A program made the position numbers and the translations under genes. Below the pieces are notes generated by a model. That model was not told the origin of the DNA. It ran no database searches and was given only the letters and a program-made list of their open reading frames with translations. DNA of 64,000 bases, taken from positions 682,001 through 746,000 of the forward strand of contig NZ_FUHT01000004.1 in assembly GCF_900155615.1 (NCBI RefSeq). The letters run 5' to 3'. Source of the DNA: Massiliimalia massiliensis. Its GTDB lineage: Bacteria; Bacillota; Clostridia; Oscillospirales; Ruminococcaceae. Below, piece after piece: positions 9,000 through 16,805 of this stretch (position 1 is its first letter; every line of letters starts with the position of its first letter).

Positions 9000-10433
9000 T
9001 TGAGCAAACAGCAAACAATGCTCGTATCGGAAGAGGAGCTGCTTCGCCAGGAAGAATTTTCCCACAGGGTAAAGGAAATTCTGGAAATGCGGTATGGCGA
9101 CCATATGCCGGTTGCGCATGTGCACAGTTATGGATGCCAGCAGAATGTTTCCGACGGAGAAAAAATAAAGGGAATGCTTGCACGTATGGGATATGGCTTC
9201 AGCGAATCTACTGCGGATGCTGACCTTGTGATCTATAATACCTGTGCTGTGCGTGAGAACGCTGAGGATCGTGTTTTTGGCAATGTAGGCGCTCTCAAGC
9301 ATAACAAGCAGCGACGGCGCGGGATGGTGATTGGACTTTGCGGCTGCATGATGCAGCAGGAGCATATTGTTCACCGTCTGCAAAAGAGCTTCCCTTATGT
9401 GGATTTGATCTTTGGCACGCATGTACTGCACCGTTTGCCGGAGCTTTTATATCAGACGCTCAGTACGAGGGAACGCGTTTTTGAGACGCCGGATAGTGAC
9501 GGTGTCATAGCCGAACATCTCCCGATTCAACGAGACGGTTCGCTAAAGGCATGGGTTCCGATTATGTACGGATGCAACAATTTTTGTACCTATTGCATTG
9601 TTCCCTATGTACGCGGAAGGGAACGCAGCCGAACCTCGAGGGAAATCCTTGCAGAAGTAGAGCAGCTTGTGCTGGATGGCTATAAGGAGATTACCCTATT
9701 GGGACAGAATGTAAACTCCTATGGGAAGGGTTTAGAAGAAGAAATTAATTTCTCCGGCCTGCTGAGAAAAATTAACAGCCTTGACGGGGATTTCCGAATC
9801 CGGTTTATGACCTCCCATCCCAAAGACGCTACCCCGGAGCTGATTGATACCATAGCGGAATGCGAAAAGGTGTGCCATCATCTGCATCTGCCGGTGCAGT
9901 CGGGAAGCGACCGGATTTTGCGGGAAATGAACCGGCATTATGATACTGAAAGCTATTTGGAACTGATCCGGTATGCCAGGCAGAGAATCCCGGATATTTC
10001 TTTTACGAGCGATATTATCGTCGGTTTTCCCGGAGAAACCAGGGAAGATTTTCTGCAGACGATGGATCTGATCCGTCAGGTAAGATACGATTCCCTATTT
10101 ACCTTTATCTATTCCAAACGTGTGGGAACAAAAGCGGCTTCTATGGATGATCCGACTCCTGCTGAAGATAAAACAAAATGGCTGATGGAACTGTTGGAGG
10201 AACAGAAAAGGATCGGGGAACAGCAGCTCCAGCGTTATGTTGGGGATACGATGAGAGTATTGGCTGACGGCCCGGGAAAAGCCGGTGAAGGATATTTAAC
10301 TGGGAGGACGGAGCAGAATCTCATTGTCGATTTTCCGGCATCGGAGGAACTGATTGGCAGTTTTGTCGAGGTAACCATTACCAAGGCATTAAATTGGGCT
10401 TTACTCGGTGAAATAAATACGTCTCACCGGTAA
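9000..10433 (+). CDS. miaB: tRNA-2-methylthio-N6-dimethylallyladenosine synthase MiaB
   Basis: Radical SAM methylthiotransferase that modifies A37 of tRNAs reading UNN codons. Domains in order: N-terminal UPF0004 with cluster cysteines Cys46, Cys82 and Cys116; radical SAM core with GCNNFCTYC (Cys192, Cys196, Cys199) and the MiaB-type VPYVRGRERSR; C-terminal TRAM domain (about 405-475). Length 477 is slightly over the usual 440-475 because of an extra N-terminal stretch. TTG at 9000 is the start because GTGGAGG lies 9-10 nt upstream; a later ATG at residue 7 has no RBS. ylbF follows and probably shares the transcript. Confidence 0.95.
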   Translation: MSKQQTMLVSEEELLRQEEFSHRVKEILEMRYGDHMPVAHVHSYGCQQNVSDGEKIKGMLARMGYGFSESTADADLVIYNTCAVRENAEDRVFGNVGALKHNKQRRRGMVIGLCGCMMQQEHIVHRLQKSFPYVDLIFGTHVLHRLPELLYQTLSTRERVFETPDSDGVIAEHLPIQRDGSLKAWVPIMYGCNNFCTYCIVPYVRGRERSRTSREILAEVEQLVLDGYKEITLLGQNVNSYGKGLEEEINFSGLLRKINSLDGDFRIRFMTSHPKDATPELIDTIAECEKVCHHLHLPVQSGSDRILREMNRHYDTESYLELIRYARQRIPDISFTSDIIVGFPGETREDFLQTMDLIRQVRYDSLFTFIYSKRVGTKAASMDDPTPAEDKTKWLMELLEEQKRIGEQQLQRYVGDTMRVLADGPGKAGEGYLTGRTEQNLIVDFPASEELIGSFVEVTITKALNWALLGEINTSHR

Positions 10434-10474
10434 CAATAAAATATAAAACGTTAAGCAAAGAGAGGAATTTGAAT

Positions 10475-10882
10475 ATGGAGATTATCGATTTGGCAAGACA
10501 AATGGGAAAAGAAATTCAGGCAAGCGAAGAATATAAAGCACTGAATGAGGCGAAGGAAGCAAATGACCACGATGAGGAATTGCAGGATTCTATCGGGAAA
10601 TTCAATCTAAAGAGAATTGAATTGAGTACAGCAATGTCTGCAGAACAGAAAGATGATGCAAAAATTGCTGATATTGACCGTGAACTGAAAGCAGTCTACC
10701 AGTCCATTATGCAGAACCCGCACATGGTTGCGTTTAATAATGCAAAACAAGCGATGGATAAGATGATGAATGAAGTTACGACGATTTTAATGCTGTGTGT
10801 CAATGGGGAAGATCCCGAGACCTGTTCTGCGGAACAGTCCGGCTGCACCGGAAGCTGCTCAACCTGCGGCGGCTGCCACTAA
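10475..10882 (+). CDS. YlbF/YmcA-family regulator with Cys-rich tail
   Basis: Alpha-helical Com_YlbF-type protein (about residues 1-105) with a C-terminal tail carrying Cys108, Cys117, Cys124, Cys128, Cys131 and Cys134. In Bacillus, YlbF with YmcA and YaaT forms a complex that binds Fe-S clusters and affects RNase Y, sporulation and competence; this protein may do something similar, but that is inference. ATG at 10475 has AGAGGA 8 nt upstream and is preferred to the TTG at 10469. Gene order miaB-ylbF and the shared terminator suggest one operon. Confidence 0.85.
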   Translation: MEIIDLARQMGKEIQASEEYKALNEAKEANDHDEELQDSIGKFNLKRIELSTAMSAEQKDDAKIADIDRELKAVYQSIMQNPHMVAFNNAKQAMDKMMNEVTTILMLCVNGEDPETCSAEQSGCTGSCSTCGGCH

Positions 10883-10890
10883 TAGAAATG

Positions 10891-10926
10891 AAAAATACCG
10901 ACAGTAAGTTACTGTCGGTATTTTTT
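10891..10926 (+). terminator. Terminator of miaB-ylbF
   Basis: Stem AATACCGACAGTAA with TTACTGTCGGTATT, almost no loop, then six T. Confidence 0.9.
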
Positions 10927-11049
10927 GAATGGTTTTGCCATACAGAAATTATTTTTCACGCTATTATTCACAAAAAAGGGCTGTAATTCTATTCAAGATG
11001 TGAAAATAGAAAAACTTTTACAAAAAAACTATAAATTGGGAAAAAAATA

Positions 11050-11058
11050 TGGTATAAT
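11050..11058 (+). promoter_or_regulatory. Extended -10 promoter of flavodoxin-like gene
   Basis: TGGTATAAT 35 nt before the start codon. No good -35 lies at 17 nt, which fits an extended -10 promoter. Confidence 0.6.
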
Positions 11059-11093
11059 AATTTTATATTAAATTATTGGAGGCATTATTTATC

Positions 11094-11525
11094 ATGAAGT
11101 TTAAAATGCGTGCATTATATTTTTCTCCCGCTGGAAATACAGAAAAAATGGCTCGTGCAATTGCAAAAGCGCAGGAATCAATCTGTGACCAGATCCCACC
11201 TGCATATCCCAGTGAAAATGAAAAGCTGCTGTTCATCGGTGTAGAAATGAAAGGTTCCTCTGCCAATAAGGTTGTCCTTGACCTATGTCGGGATTTAACC
11301 CCGTCCAGGGCAAAAAATGTTGCGTTTTTTGCGGTCGGCTCCGGCAATTTCAGTGCGATCGAAGAACTGAAAACCATTGTTAAAGGCAAAGGATTGGAAG
11401 TAGTTGGCTCTACATATGAATGTACGGTCAAAGGCGGCTTGTTTAAACAGGGTAAAGTGACAGATGCTGATGTAGATGGTGTCGTTGCCTGGGCTGCTAA
11501 TATTGTAGATTCCTTGGCTGTGTAG
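11094..11525 (+). CDS. Flavodoxin-like protein
   Basis: A 143-residue protein with the FMN phosphate loop near the N-terminus (FSPAGNTEKMA, the usual T-G-N-T changed to A-G-N-T) and a VGSGNF stretch near residue 80-85 in the place of the second FMN loop. Likely a cytosolic flavodoxin-fold electron carrier or an oxidoreductase-type flavodoxin; partner unknown. ATG at 11094 follows GGAGG by 11 nt, a little long; ATG at 11106 is a possible alternative. It has its own promoter and terminator, so it is monocistronic. Confidence 0.75.
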   Translation: MKFKMRALYFSPAGNTEKMARAIAKAQESICDQIPPAYPSENEKLLFIGVEMKGSSANKVVLDLCRDLTPSRAKNVAFFAVGSGNFSAIEELKTIVKGKGLEVVGSTYECTVKGGLFKQGKVTDADVDGVVAWAANIVDSLAV

Positions 11526-11544
11526 ATTTGTAAATGTTATAGGA

Positions 11545-11580
11545 AAAACGGGTGGGCTAATGCCGCCCGTTTTTTGTTTT
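11545..11580 (+). terminator. Terminator of flavodoxin-like gene
   Basis: Stem AAAACGGGTGG with CCGCCCGTTTT (one T-G pair), 7-nt loop, followed by TTTTTGTTTTT. Confidence 0.9.
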
Positions 11581-11648
11581 TCAATTTACACACATATTAA
11601 ACATAAATTAGAAAACAAAGACCATTCTATGAAAAAAAGAAGAAATTT

Positions 11649-11657
11649 TTATCCACA
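11649..11657 (+). promoter_or_regulatory. Single perfect DnaA box
   Basis: TTATCCACA exactly matches the consensus. It stands alone in an AT-rich intergenic stretch (11581-11780) that holds no gene on either strand; other boxes are not evident nearby, so this is not an origin. Confidence 0.4.
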
Positions 11658-11710
11658 AATATTTACATAATTTTCTAATTATTTACATTTTCACGCAACT
11701 TTTCAACATC

Positions 11711-11741
11711 CGACAGGGAGTGAGTTCCTTGTCGATTTTTT
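11711..11741 (+). terminator. Orphan plus-strand terminator
   Basis: Stem CGACAGGGA with TCCTTGTCG (one G-T pair), loop of about 6-7 nt, then ATTTTTTCATTTTT. No coding region lies between it and the flavodoxin terminator 130 nt upstream, so it either backs up that terminator or ends a short RNA. Confidence 0.6.
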
Positions 11742-11781
11742 CATTTTTGCGAAAAATTCGGGGATTTTTCGGGGATATAAA

Positions 11782-11811
11782 AGAAGAACCGCCCATTTTA
11801 AGGCGGTTCTA
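11782..11811 (-). terminator. Terminator of tRNA-Ser
   Basis: Read on the minus strand: AGAACCGCC, 8-nt loop, GGCGGTTCT, then TCTTTTATA, 8 nt past the tRNA CCA end. Confidence 0.75.
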
Positions 11812-11818
11812 GACTGTT

Positions 11819-11911
11819 TGGCGGAGAAGGAGGGATTCGAACCCTCGATGCGCTATTAACGCATACACGAGTTCCAGTCGTGCGCCATAAACCGGGCTAG
11901 GCGACTTCTCC
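11819..11911 (-). tRNA. tRNA-Ser (GGA anticodon), CCA encoded
   Basis: Minus-strand cloverleaf: acceptor GGAGAAG pairs with CTTCTCC, discriminator G and encoded CCA; anticodon stem CACGA/TCGTG closes loop CTGGAAC, anticodon GGA, reading UCU and UCC. The T arm holds GGTTCGAAT and a long variable arm (TGCG/CGCA) marks it as type II, as required for serine. It has its own strong promoter and terminator. Confidence 0.97.
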
Positions 11912-11941
11912 AAAATAAAAAGCTGTCTCAACACAGCTTTT
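11912..11941 (-). terminator. Terminator of the CBS gene, overlapping the tRNA start site
   Basis: Minus strand: AAAAGCTGT, loop GTTGAG, ACAGCTTTT, then TATTTT, ending one base before the tRNA. The predicted start of the tRNA transcript falls inside the 5' arm, so only read-through RNA from the CBS gene can form the full stem. Confidence 0.7.
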
Positions 11942-11943
11942 AT

Positions 11944-11972
11944 ATTATATCGTATATTTTTTATTTTGTCAA
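11944..11972 (-). promoter_or_regulatory. Strong sigma-A promoter of tRNA-Ser
   Basis: Minus strand TTGACA, 17-bp AT-rich spacer, TATAAT: a perfect consensus. The -35 overlaps the stop codon of the CBS gene. Confidence 0.9.
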
Positions 11973-12412
11973 GATGTTTTTTCAATTTCCATAACAGAAT
12001 TTTCCGTAAATTTCTGACATTTTGCAGAAAGATACTGAATAATTTTTTTTCTAGTGATGATTCCAATAAAAACCCCGCGGTCATCCACCACAGGAACAAA
12101 ATTTTGGTTTAATGCATGTGCAATTAAGTCGTCCATACTGGTGTGGACTGTTACGGCTTCAATTTGGAACCGGCGGGGTATTTCCATCAACGGTAAGCCT
12201 TCCGCTTCCTTGATATTCAGGGAAAAACGGTTTTTAATTACGTGCAGGAGATCGCCCTCGGTAATTGTGGCAATATACCTGCCATCCCGGTCAATAATTG
12301 GTGCAGCGGAATAACCATGATGTTCCAATTTCTCCAATGTTTGTCTTAAGGTATAATCATCATAAACATAAGCGATTTGGTTTTTGGGAGTAATGTTTAA
12401 TAAAATATTCAT
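11969..12412 (-). CDS. Two-CBS-domain protein
   Basis: A 147-residue protein made only of two CBS motifs (about 8-65 and 78-135), a Bateman module that binds adenine nucleotides; AIITEGDLL-type and GIITRKKI elements mark the two halves. Similar small proteins include the Bacillus YkuL/DarB (CbpB) type, which senses c-di-AMP; which ligand this one binds is not visible. The ATG at 12412 follows GAGG by about 9-10 nt. Divergent from the vanZ-like gene. Confidence 0.85.
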   Translation of the reverse strand: MNILLNITPKNQIAYVYDDYTLRQTLEKLEHHGYSAAPIIDRDGRYIATITEGDLLHVIKNRFSLNIKEAEGLPLMEIPRRFQIEAVTVHTSMDDLIAHALNQNFVPVVDDRGVFIGIITRKKIIQYLSAKCQKFTENSVMEIEKTS

Positions 12413-12482
12413 GGAGATAACCTCAACTATTTTTTTCTAATGTTACTATATCATATCTTCTTGAACAATTTATGAAATCCTT

Positions 12483-12511
12483 TTGGTAGAACCGTAAAGA
12501 TATGGTATAAT
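12483..12511 (+). promoter_or_regulatory. Promoter of vanZ-like gene
   Basis: TTGGTA, 17-bp spacer, extended -10 TGGTATAAT. Confidence 0.75.
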
Positions 12512-12556
12512 ATTCTATATGCAATGTATATTATTTTAGGCAGTAGGAGCGTGTTT

Positions 12557-13021
12557 ATGGAGAAAAGGCAAATGGGATGGATGATCGTTTTTTTGACTTT
12601 GGCCATATCTGTCATGCTGTTTATCCTTTATCAGTCGATGCAGATTGGGGATCATTCTGCACTTTTAAGTCAAAATGTGACATCCCGCCTGAATAATCTG
12701 CTGACGGCGCTGCATCTAGATGGAATTATATCAGAATGGCTGGTTAGAAAGCTTGCGCATCTAACAGAGTATGCAGCATTTGGCTTTTTCTGGTGTTTTT
12801 TTCTGCGGTTCCGTAATTTGGATGAAAAGACAGGAAAACTGCTTTGCATGACGTTGCTGGCAGGAGGAATACTGGCGGCCCTGGATGAAACGATCCAGCA
12901 TTTTACACCTGGTAGAAATGGGCAGATCCGGGACGTCCTACTGGATGAAGTAGGTGTTACAATAGGGATCGCCGCTGTTCTGATGATCTTGCTCGTCTCC
13001 GGAATGGTCAGAAAAAGGTGA
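12557..13021 (+). CDS. VanZ-family membrane protein
   Basis: About four membrane segments; the VanZ signatures are LAHLTEYAAFGFF (about residues 60-72) and the ALDETIQHFTPGRNGQIRD loop. VanZ proteins raise teicoplanin tolerance in some enterococci, but most family members are of unknown role. ATG at 12557 is chosen because TAGGAG lies 7-8 nt upstream and the promoter would start transcription at about 12518, too close to the alternative ATG at 12524. Confidence 0.85.
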   Translation: MEKRQMGWMIVFLTLAISVMLFILYQSMQIGDHSALLSQNVTSRLNNLLTALHLDGIISEWLVRKLAHLTEYAAFGFFWCFFLRFRNLDEKTGKLLCMTLLAGGILAALDETIQHFTPGRNGQIRDVLLDEVGVTIGIAAVLMILLVSGMVRKR

Positions 13022-13041
13022 AGGAGATAACCGAAAAATTT

Positions 13042-13070
13042 TTGCAGGTTCCTGTAATTTATGGTATAAT
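13042..13070 (+). promoter_or_regulatory. Promoter of aminotransferase-trpS unit
   Basis: TTGCAG, 17-bp spacer, extended -10 TGGTATAAT, about 40 nt before the start codon. Confidence 0.75.
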
Positions 13071-13109
13071 AAAATAATAGAATTTGTGCGATTGAGGAGC
13101 GTGTCTGTT

Positions 13110-14300
13110 TTGAACTTTAACTTTTCAGAAAAAATGGGGAATTTAAAAGCATCTGCCATCAGGGAAATTCTGAAATTTACCGCTGATCCTTCGGTGATTT
13201 CGTTTGCTGCCGGGAATCCGTCTGCTGAAGCTTTTCCGACCGAAGAAATTGAACGGATTGCTGATGAAATTTTAACCAAAACCCCGATTGCTGCCTTGCA
13301 GTACAGTATTACAGAAGGCTACACGCCGCTGCGGGAAACAATCAAAAAGGTACTGCTTGACCGTGGGGAAACTATTTTTCATGATGAATTTGACGATATT
13401 ATTATTATGTCCGGCGCCCAGCAGGGAAACGAGCTTTCCTGCAAGGTGTTCTGTGATTCTGGGGATACGCTGGTCTGTGAAAATCCGAGCTTTATCGGAA
13501 GCCTGAATTCCTTTAAGTCCTATGGTGTGAATCTGGTCGGCGTACCGCTTTCTGACGGTGGGATTGATCTGGAAAAGCTGGAAAACACGTTGAAAGAAAA
13601 TCCAAATACCAAGGTGATCTACCTGATTCCGAACTTCCAAAATCCTACCGGAACAACAATGTCCTATGAAAAAAGAAAAGGCGTATTGGAACTGGCAAAA
13701 AAATATGATGTTGTGATCCTGGAGGATAATCCATATGGTGATTTGCGTTTTGCCGGAGAGCACGTCCCGTCTATCAAATCTTTGGATACAGAGGGCAGGG
13801 TGATTTACTGCGGTTCTTTTTCCAAGATACTTGCTCCTGGTCTGCGAGTCGGCTATGTAGTTGCTCATAAGGAGATCATCCAGAAAATTGTAGTCTGCAA
13901 ACAGGTAAGCGATGTACATACCAATATTTTGGCTCAGATGATCTGCAACCAGTTTTTATTGGAGAACAGCTATGAGGAGCATTTAAAAAAGCTGCGTGGC
14001 ATCTACCGTCATAAATGCGGTTTAATGCTGGACAGCCTGAAACAATATGTCAATCCGAAAATCACCTATACAGTACCGGAAGGCGGATTGTTTGTTTGGT
14101 GTACGCTGCCGGATGGAGTCAATATGATGGAATTCTGCAGCAATGCAGTACAAAATAAGGTAGCTGTTGTGCCGGGGAATGCTTTTCTGCCTAAGGAAAG
14201 CGACCCGACTCAGTCCTTCCGCTTGAACTTCTCCACACCTAGTGATGAAGACATTGTGAAGGGAATCCAGATTCTGGGAGAGCTTTCCAAATCATTATAA
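13110..14300 (+). CDS. PLP-dependent aminotransferase, class I/II (2-aminoadipate/MocR-like group)
   Basis: Fold-type I aminotransferase of 396 residues without the N-terminal GntR domain of MocR regulators. Visible hallmarks: SGAQQG near residue 100, NPTGT-type IPNFQNPTGTTMS, EDNPYGDLRF, and the PLP lysine in CGSFSKILAPGLRVGY. Such enzymes transaminate aromatic amino acids, aminoadipate or branched substrates; position before trpS hints at aromatic metabolism but does not prove it. TTG at 13110 is the likely start with GAGGAG 10 nt upstream; GTG at 13101 abuts that RBS, and GTG at 13086 is too near the transcription start. Confidence 0.85.
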   Translation: MNFNFSEKMGNLKASAIREILKFTADPSVISFAAGNPSAEAFPTEEIERIADEILTKTPIAALQYSITEGYTPLRETIKKVLLDRGETIFHDEFDDIIIMSGAQQGNELSCKVFCDSGDTLVCENPSFIGSLNSFKSYGVNLVGVPLSDGGIDLEKLENTLKENPNTKVIYLIPNFQNPTGTTMSYEKRKGVLELAKKYDVVILEDNPYGDLRFAGEHVPSIKSLDTEGRVIYCGSFSKILAPGLRVGYVVAHKEIIQKIVVCKQVSDVHTNILAQMICNQFLLENSYEEHLKKLRGIYRHKCGLMLDSLKQYVNPKITYTVPEGGLFVWCTLPDGVNMMEFCSNAVQNKVAVVPGNAFLPKESDPTQSFRLNFSTPSDEDIVKGIQILGELSKSL

Positions 14301-14329
14301 ACGGAATTAACGATAGGAGGCCAGCTTTT

Positions 14330-15337
14330 ATGGCAGACACACAAGAGAAGAAACAGATTATTTTGAGCGGTATCCAGCCGACCGGAACCTTCACCCTGGG
14401 AAATTATATCGGTGCGATCCGCAACTGGGTACATTTACAGGAAGAATATGACTGCGCCTATATGATTGCCGATATGCACTCTTTGACTGTACGGCAGGAA
14501 CCGGCAAAGCTCAGACAGCAAATCCTGAGCGCGTTTGCGGTATTACTAGCCTGCGGTGTTGATCCCGAAAAAAGCTTGATGTTTATTCAGAGTCATGTTT
14601 ACCAGCATGCGGAGCTGAACTGGGTTTTGGCCTGTAACACCCAGTTCGGTGAGCTTTCCCGTATGACACAGTTTAAGGATAAGAGCGCGAAACATCCGGA
14701 AAATATCAATGCCGGACTGTTTACCTACCCATCCCTAATGGCTGCTGATATTTTGTTATATCAAGCAAACCTTGTTCCGGTCGGCGTCGACCAAAAGCAG
14801 CATTTGGAGATCACCCGTGATATTGCAATCCGGTTTAACAATAATTATGGACCTACTTTTACCATTCCGGAACCATATATTCCGGAGGTTGGGGCAAAGG
14901 TGATGTCTTTGGCCGATCCGGCTAAAAAAATGTCAAAATCGGATGAAAACCAAAATGCGTTTATTACCATTTTAGACCCGCCGGAAGTGATTATCAGAAA
15001 ATTTAAACGCGCTGTAACCGACTCTGATATGGAAATCCGGTATGCGGAAGGGAAGGATGGGATCAACAACCTGATGTCTATCTATTCTGTTCTGACTGGG
15101 GACAGCTATGAAACGATTGAACGGGATTTCTCTGGAAAGGGATATGGTGACTTTAAACTTGCTGTTGGTGAGGTAGTAGCAGAAGCGCTTCGTCCGATCC
15201 GTGAAAATTATGACCGCGTGATGAAGGACAAAGCATATCTAGAAGAAGTTTACCGTGCCGGGGCGCAAAAAGCTGGTTATACAGCAGAAAAAACTATGCG
15301 GAAGGTATACCGTAAAGTGGGTTTCCTTGCCAAGTGA
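14330..15337 (+). CDS. trpS: Tryptophanyl-tRNA synthetase
   Basis: Class I synthetase charging tRNA-Trp. The HIGH equivalent is in PTGTFTLGNYIGAI (about 16-29), the KMSKS loop at about 200-205 (KKMSKSDE); length 335 is normal. TAGGAGG precedes the ATG by about 9 nt. The 29-nt gap after the aminotransferase leaves no room for a T-box leader and suggests co-transcription. Confidence 0.97.
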   Translation: MADTQEKKQIILSGIQPTGTFTLGNYIGAIRNWVHLQEEYDCAYMIADMHSLTVRQEPAKLRQQILSAFAVLLACGVDPEKSLMFIQSHVYQHAELNWVLACNTQFGELSRMTQFKDKSAKHPENINAGLFTYPSLMAADILLYQANLVPVGVDQKQHLEITRDIAIRFNNNYGPTFTIPEPYIPEVGAKVMSLADPAKKMSKSDENQNAFITILDPPEVIIRKFKRAVTDSDMEIRYAEGKDGINNLMSIYSVLTGDSYETIERDFSGKGYGDFKLAVGEVVAEALRPIRENYDRVMKDKAYLEEVYRAGAQKAGYTAEKTMRKVYRKVGFLAK

Positions 15338-15356
15338 TCCGGGGTGAATTAAGATC

Positions 15357-15848
15357 ATGAAGCCGAATATTCGTGCATTTGAAGTCAAAGATTTGCCGCA
15401 GATGCGGGAAATCTGGAATGAAGTTGTAAAAGATGCGGTTGCTTTTCCGCAGAAGGAACCTTTGCAGGATGACAGGGAAGCGGAAGACTTTTTCGCCGAA
15501 CAATCTTTCACCGGTGTTCTGGAAGATGCCGGGGAGATAAAAGGACTGTATATTCTTCATCCTAACAATGTCGGACGCTGCGGACATATTTCCAATGCCT
15601 CTTTTGCCGTCAAGTCCTCTTACCGGGGAAAAAAGGCGGGTGAGCAGCTCGTAAGGCATTCCCTCCAAAAGGCAAAAGAATTGGGATTTCGTCTGATGCA
15701 GTTTAATGCGGTAGTAAGCAGCAATCTTCCAGCTATCCATCTTTATGAGAAGATTGGATTCCAGAGGTTAGGAACGATCCCAGGCGGTTTTCAGATGGGC
15801 GATGGAACCTACAGTGATATTATCCTGTTTTATATTGTACTTGTGTAA
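15357..15848 (+). CDS. GNAT-family N-acetyltransferase
   Basis: A 163-residue GCN5-type acetyltransferase. The acetyl-CoA loop is SYRGKKAGEQLV (about 83-94), and the C-terminal half contains the NLPAIHLYEKIGFQRLG block typical of the fold. Substrate unknown. GGGGTGA serves as RBS. Twenty bases after trpS on the same strand, possibly co-transcribed. Confidence 0.88.
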   Translation: MKPNIRAFEVKDLPQMREIWNEVVKDAVAFPQKEPLQDDREAEDFFAEQSFTGVLEDAGEIKGLYILHPNNVGRCGHISNASFAVKSSYRGKKAGEQLVRHSLQKAKELGFRLMQFNAVVSSNLPAIHLYEKIGFQRLGTIPGGFQMGDGTYSDIILFYIVLV

Positions 15849-15906
15849 GCTTAGATCAAGAGCTGTTATAGCACCAGAATTAAAAAGACAGAAAGGTTGA
15901 ATTTGT

Positions 15907-16539
15907 ATGGCACAAAATGTCCCTCTCTCAAGCTTTAACCCCCAAACCTATTCAGAAAAAGCAGAGTGGCTGAAACGTAGTGGATATCCTATGGCGTTTC
16001 TTAAATTTTTTCGGACTATAGGAATTGTATCGTCTGCTTTTTCATTCATTCTGTTGTTTGCTACTGTTTCTACCCTATTTCATCATACCGGAGTATTTCA
16101 GCCAATCCATATTTTGGAGGTATTTTTAAATACGGTCAGTACTATTTTCTTTGCGATAGAATCCATTTTCTTTTACTTTATGACCAAAAGCGGTTATATC
16201 CTATTTTTAATCGCTACGATTACTTATCCTATACAGGTTTATATTTCTACTGTAAGTATGGGATCTATCAGTGCAACACTGTTTCTATTCTTCATAATTG
16301 TCGATTCAGTCTACTATGCTGTATTGAACTTTCTGCTTCTTTGGTATATGGAAAAGCGGCGTTTCTTGTTCGATCAAAAAACCGCACTTCCGATTGCAGT
16401 ATTTGATCAAGGTCGATGTGTAAAATTGCGTATGACGCCAGCTATCCGTAAACGTTTTATAGTCCTTTATGGTATTTATTTGGGAGTCATGCTTCTGTCT
16501 GCATTTGGCTTTTCAATTCTTTGGTTTACCTTTAAATAA
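15907..16539 (+). CDS. Uncharacterised multi-pass membrane protein
   Basis: I do not recognise this 210-residue protein. It shows about five hydrophobic segments (roughly 35-60, 68-95, 97-116, 118-146 and 184-208), a cytoplasmic-looking basic loop (KRRFLFDQK, about 150) and aromatic-rich helices. The start has AGAAAGG 9-10 nt upstream and a strong terminator follows, so it is a real gene. No catalytic or transport signature is visible. Confidence 0.7.
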   Translation: MAQNVPLSSFNPQTYSEKAEWLKRSGYPMAFLKFFRTIGIVSSAFSFILLFATVSTLFHHTGVFQPIHILEVFLNTVSTIFFAIESIFFYFMTKSGYILFLIATITYPIQVYISTVSMGSISATLFLFFIIVDSVYYAVLNFLLLWYMEKRRFLFDQKTALPIAVFDQGRCVKLRMTPAIRKRFIVLYGIYLGVMLLSAFGFSILWFTFK

Positions 16540-16550
16540 TGGCTTATAAT

Positions 16551-16590
16551 AAAATGAAAGACGGCGGGAGTTTCCGCCGTCTTTCATTTT
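16551..16590. terminator. Bidirectional terminator at strand switch
   Basis: Perfect 17-bp stem (AAAATGAAAGACGGCGG and its complement) with loop GAGTTT; T-rich on both strands. It serves the membrane-protein gene on plus and overlaps the stop codon of the 69-residue gene on minus. Confidence 0.95.
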
Positions 16591-16793
16591 GTCTTTCTTT
16601 TTCTGGGTTTTGGTATGGGAGTAATCAGATCCAATAGCCGAATTACCTCACAGCACAGCTCAGAGTTTTCAATATCTAAAATATAATGCTCCTTAGAACC
16701 GTCATACGGGATTCCTAAAGCAGAACCCGTCATGATCTTATGGATTTCTTCCCGCTCGCATACAAACTCGATATATTCAGCAGAAGTAGCCAT
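16584..16793 (-). CDS. Small uncharacterised protein next to chorismate mutase
   Basis: A 69-residue protein, acidic with two cysteines in a row (LCCEVI) and a basic proline-rich tail (PIPKPRKRKTK). I do not recognise the family. GGGAG lies 8-9 nt before the ATG, only 12 nt after aroQ, so the two are probably one transcript. Its stop lies inside the terminator hairpin. Confidence 0.65.
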   Translation of the reverse strand: MATSAEYIEFVCEREEIHKIMTGSALGIPYDGSKEHYILDIENSELCCEVIRLLDLITPIPKPRKRKTK

Positions 16794-16805
16794 AGTATTT
16801 CTCCC

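Noticed and set aside
11809-12099. 96-codon minus-strand frame over the tRNA
   Set aside because: It runs through tRNA-Ser, a terminator and a promoter; the region is fully explained by those features and the CBS gene.
14301-14329. T-box leader for trpS
   Set aside because: Only 29 nt separate the aminotransferase stop and trpS, with no T-box sequence.
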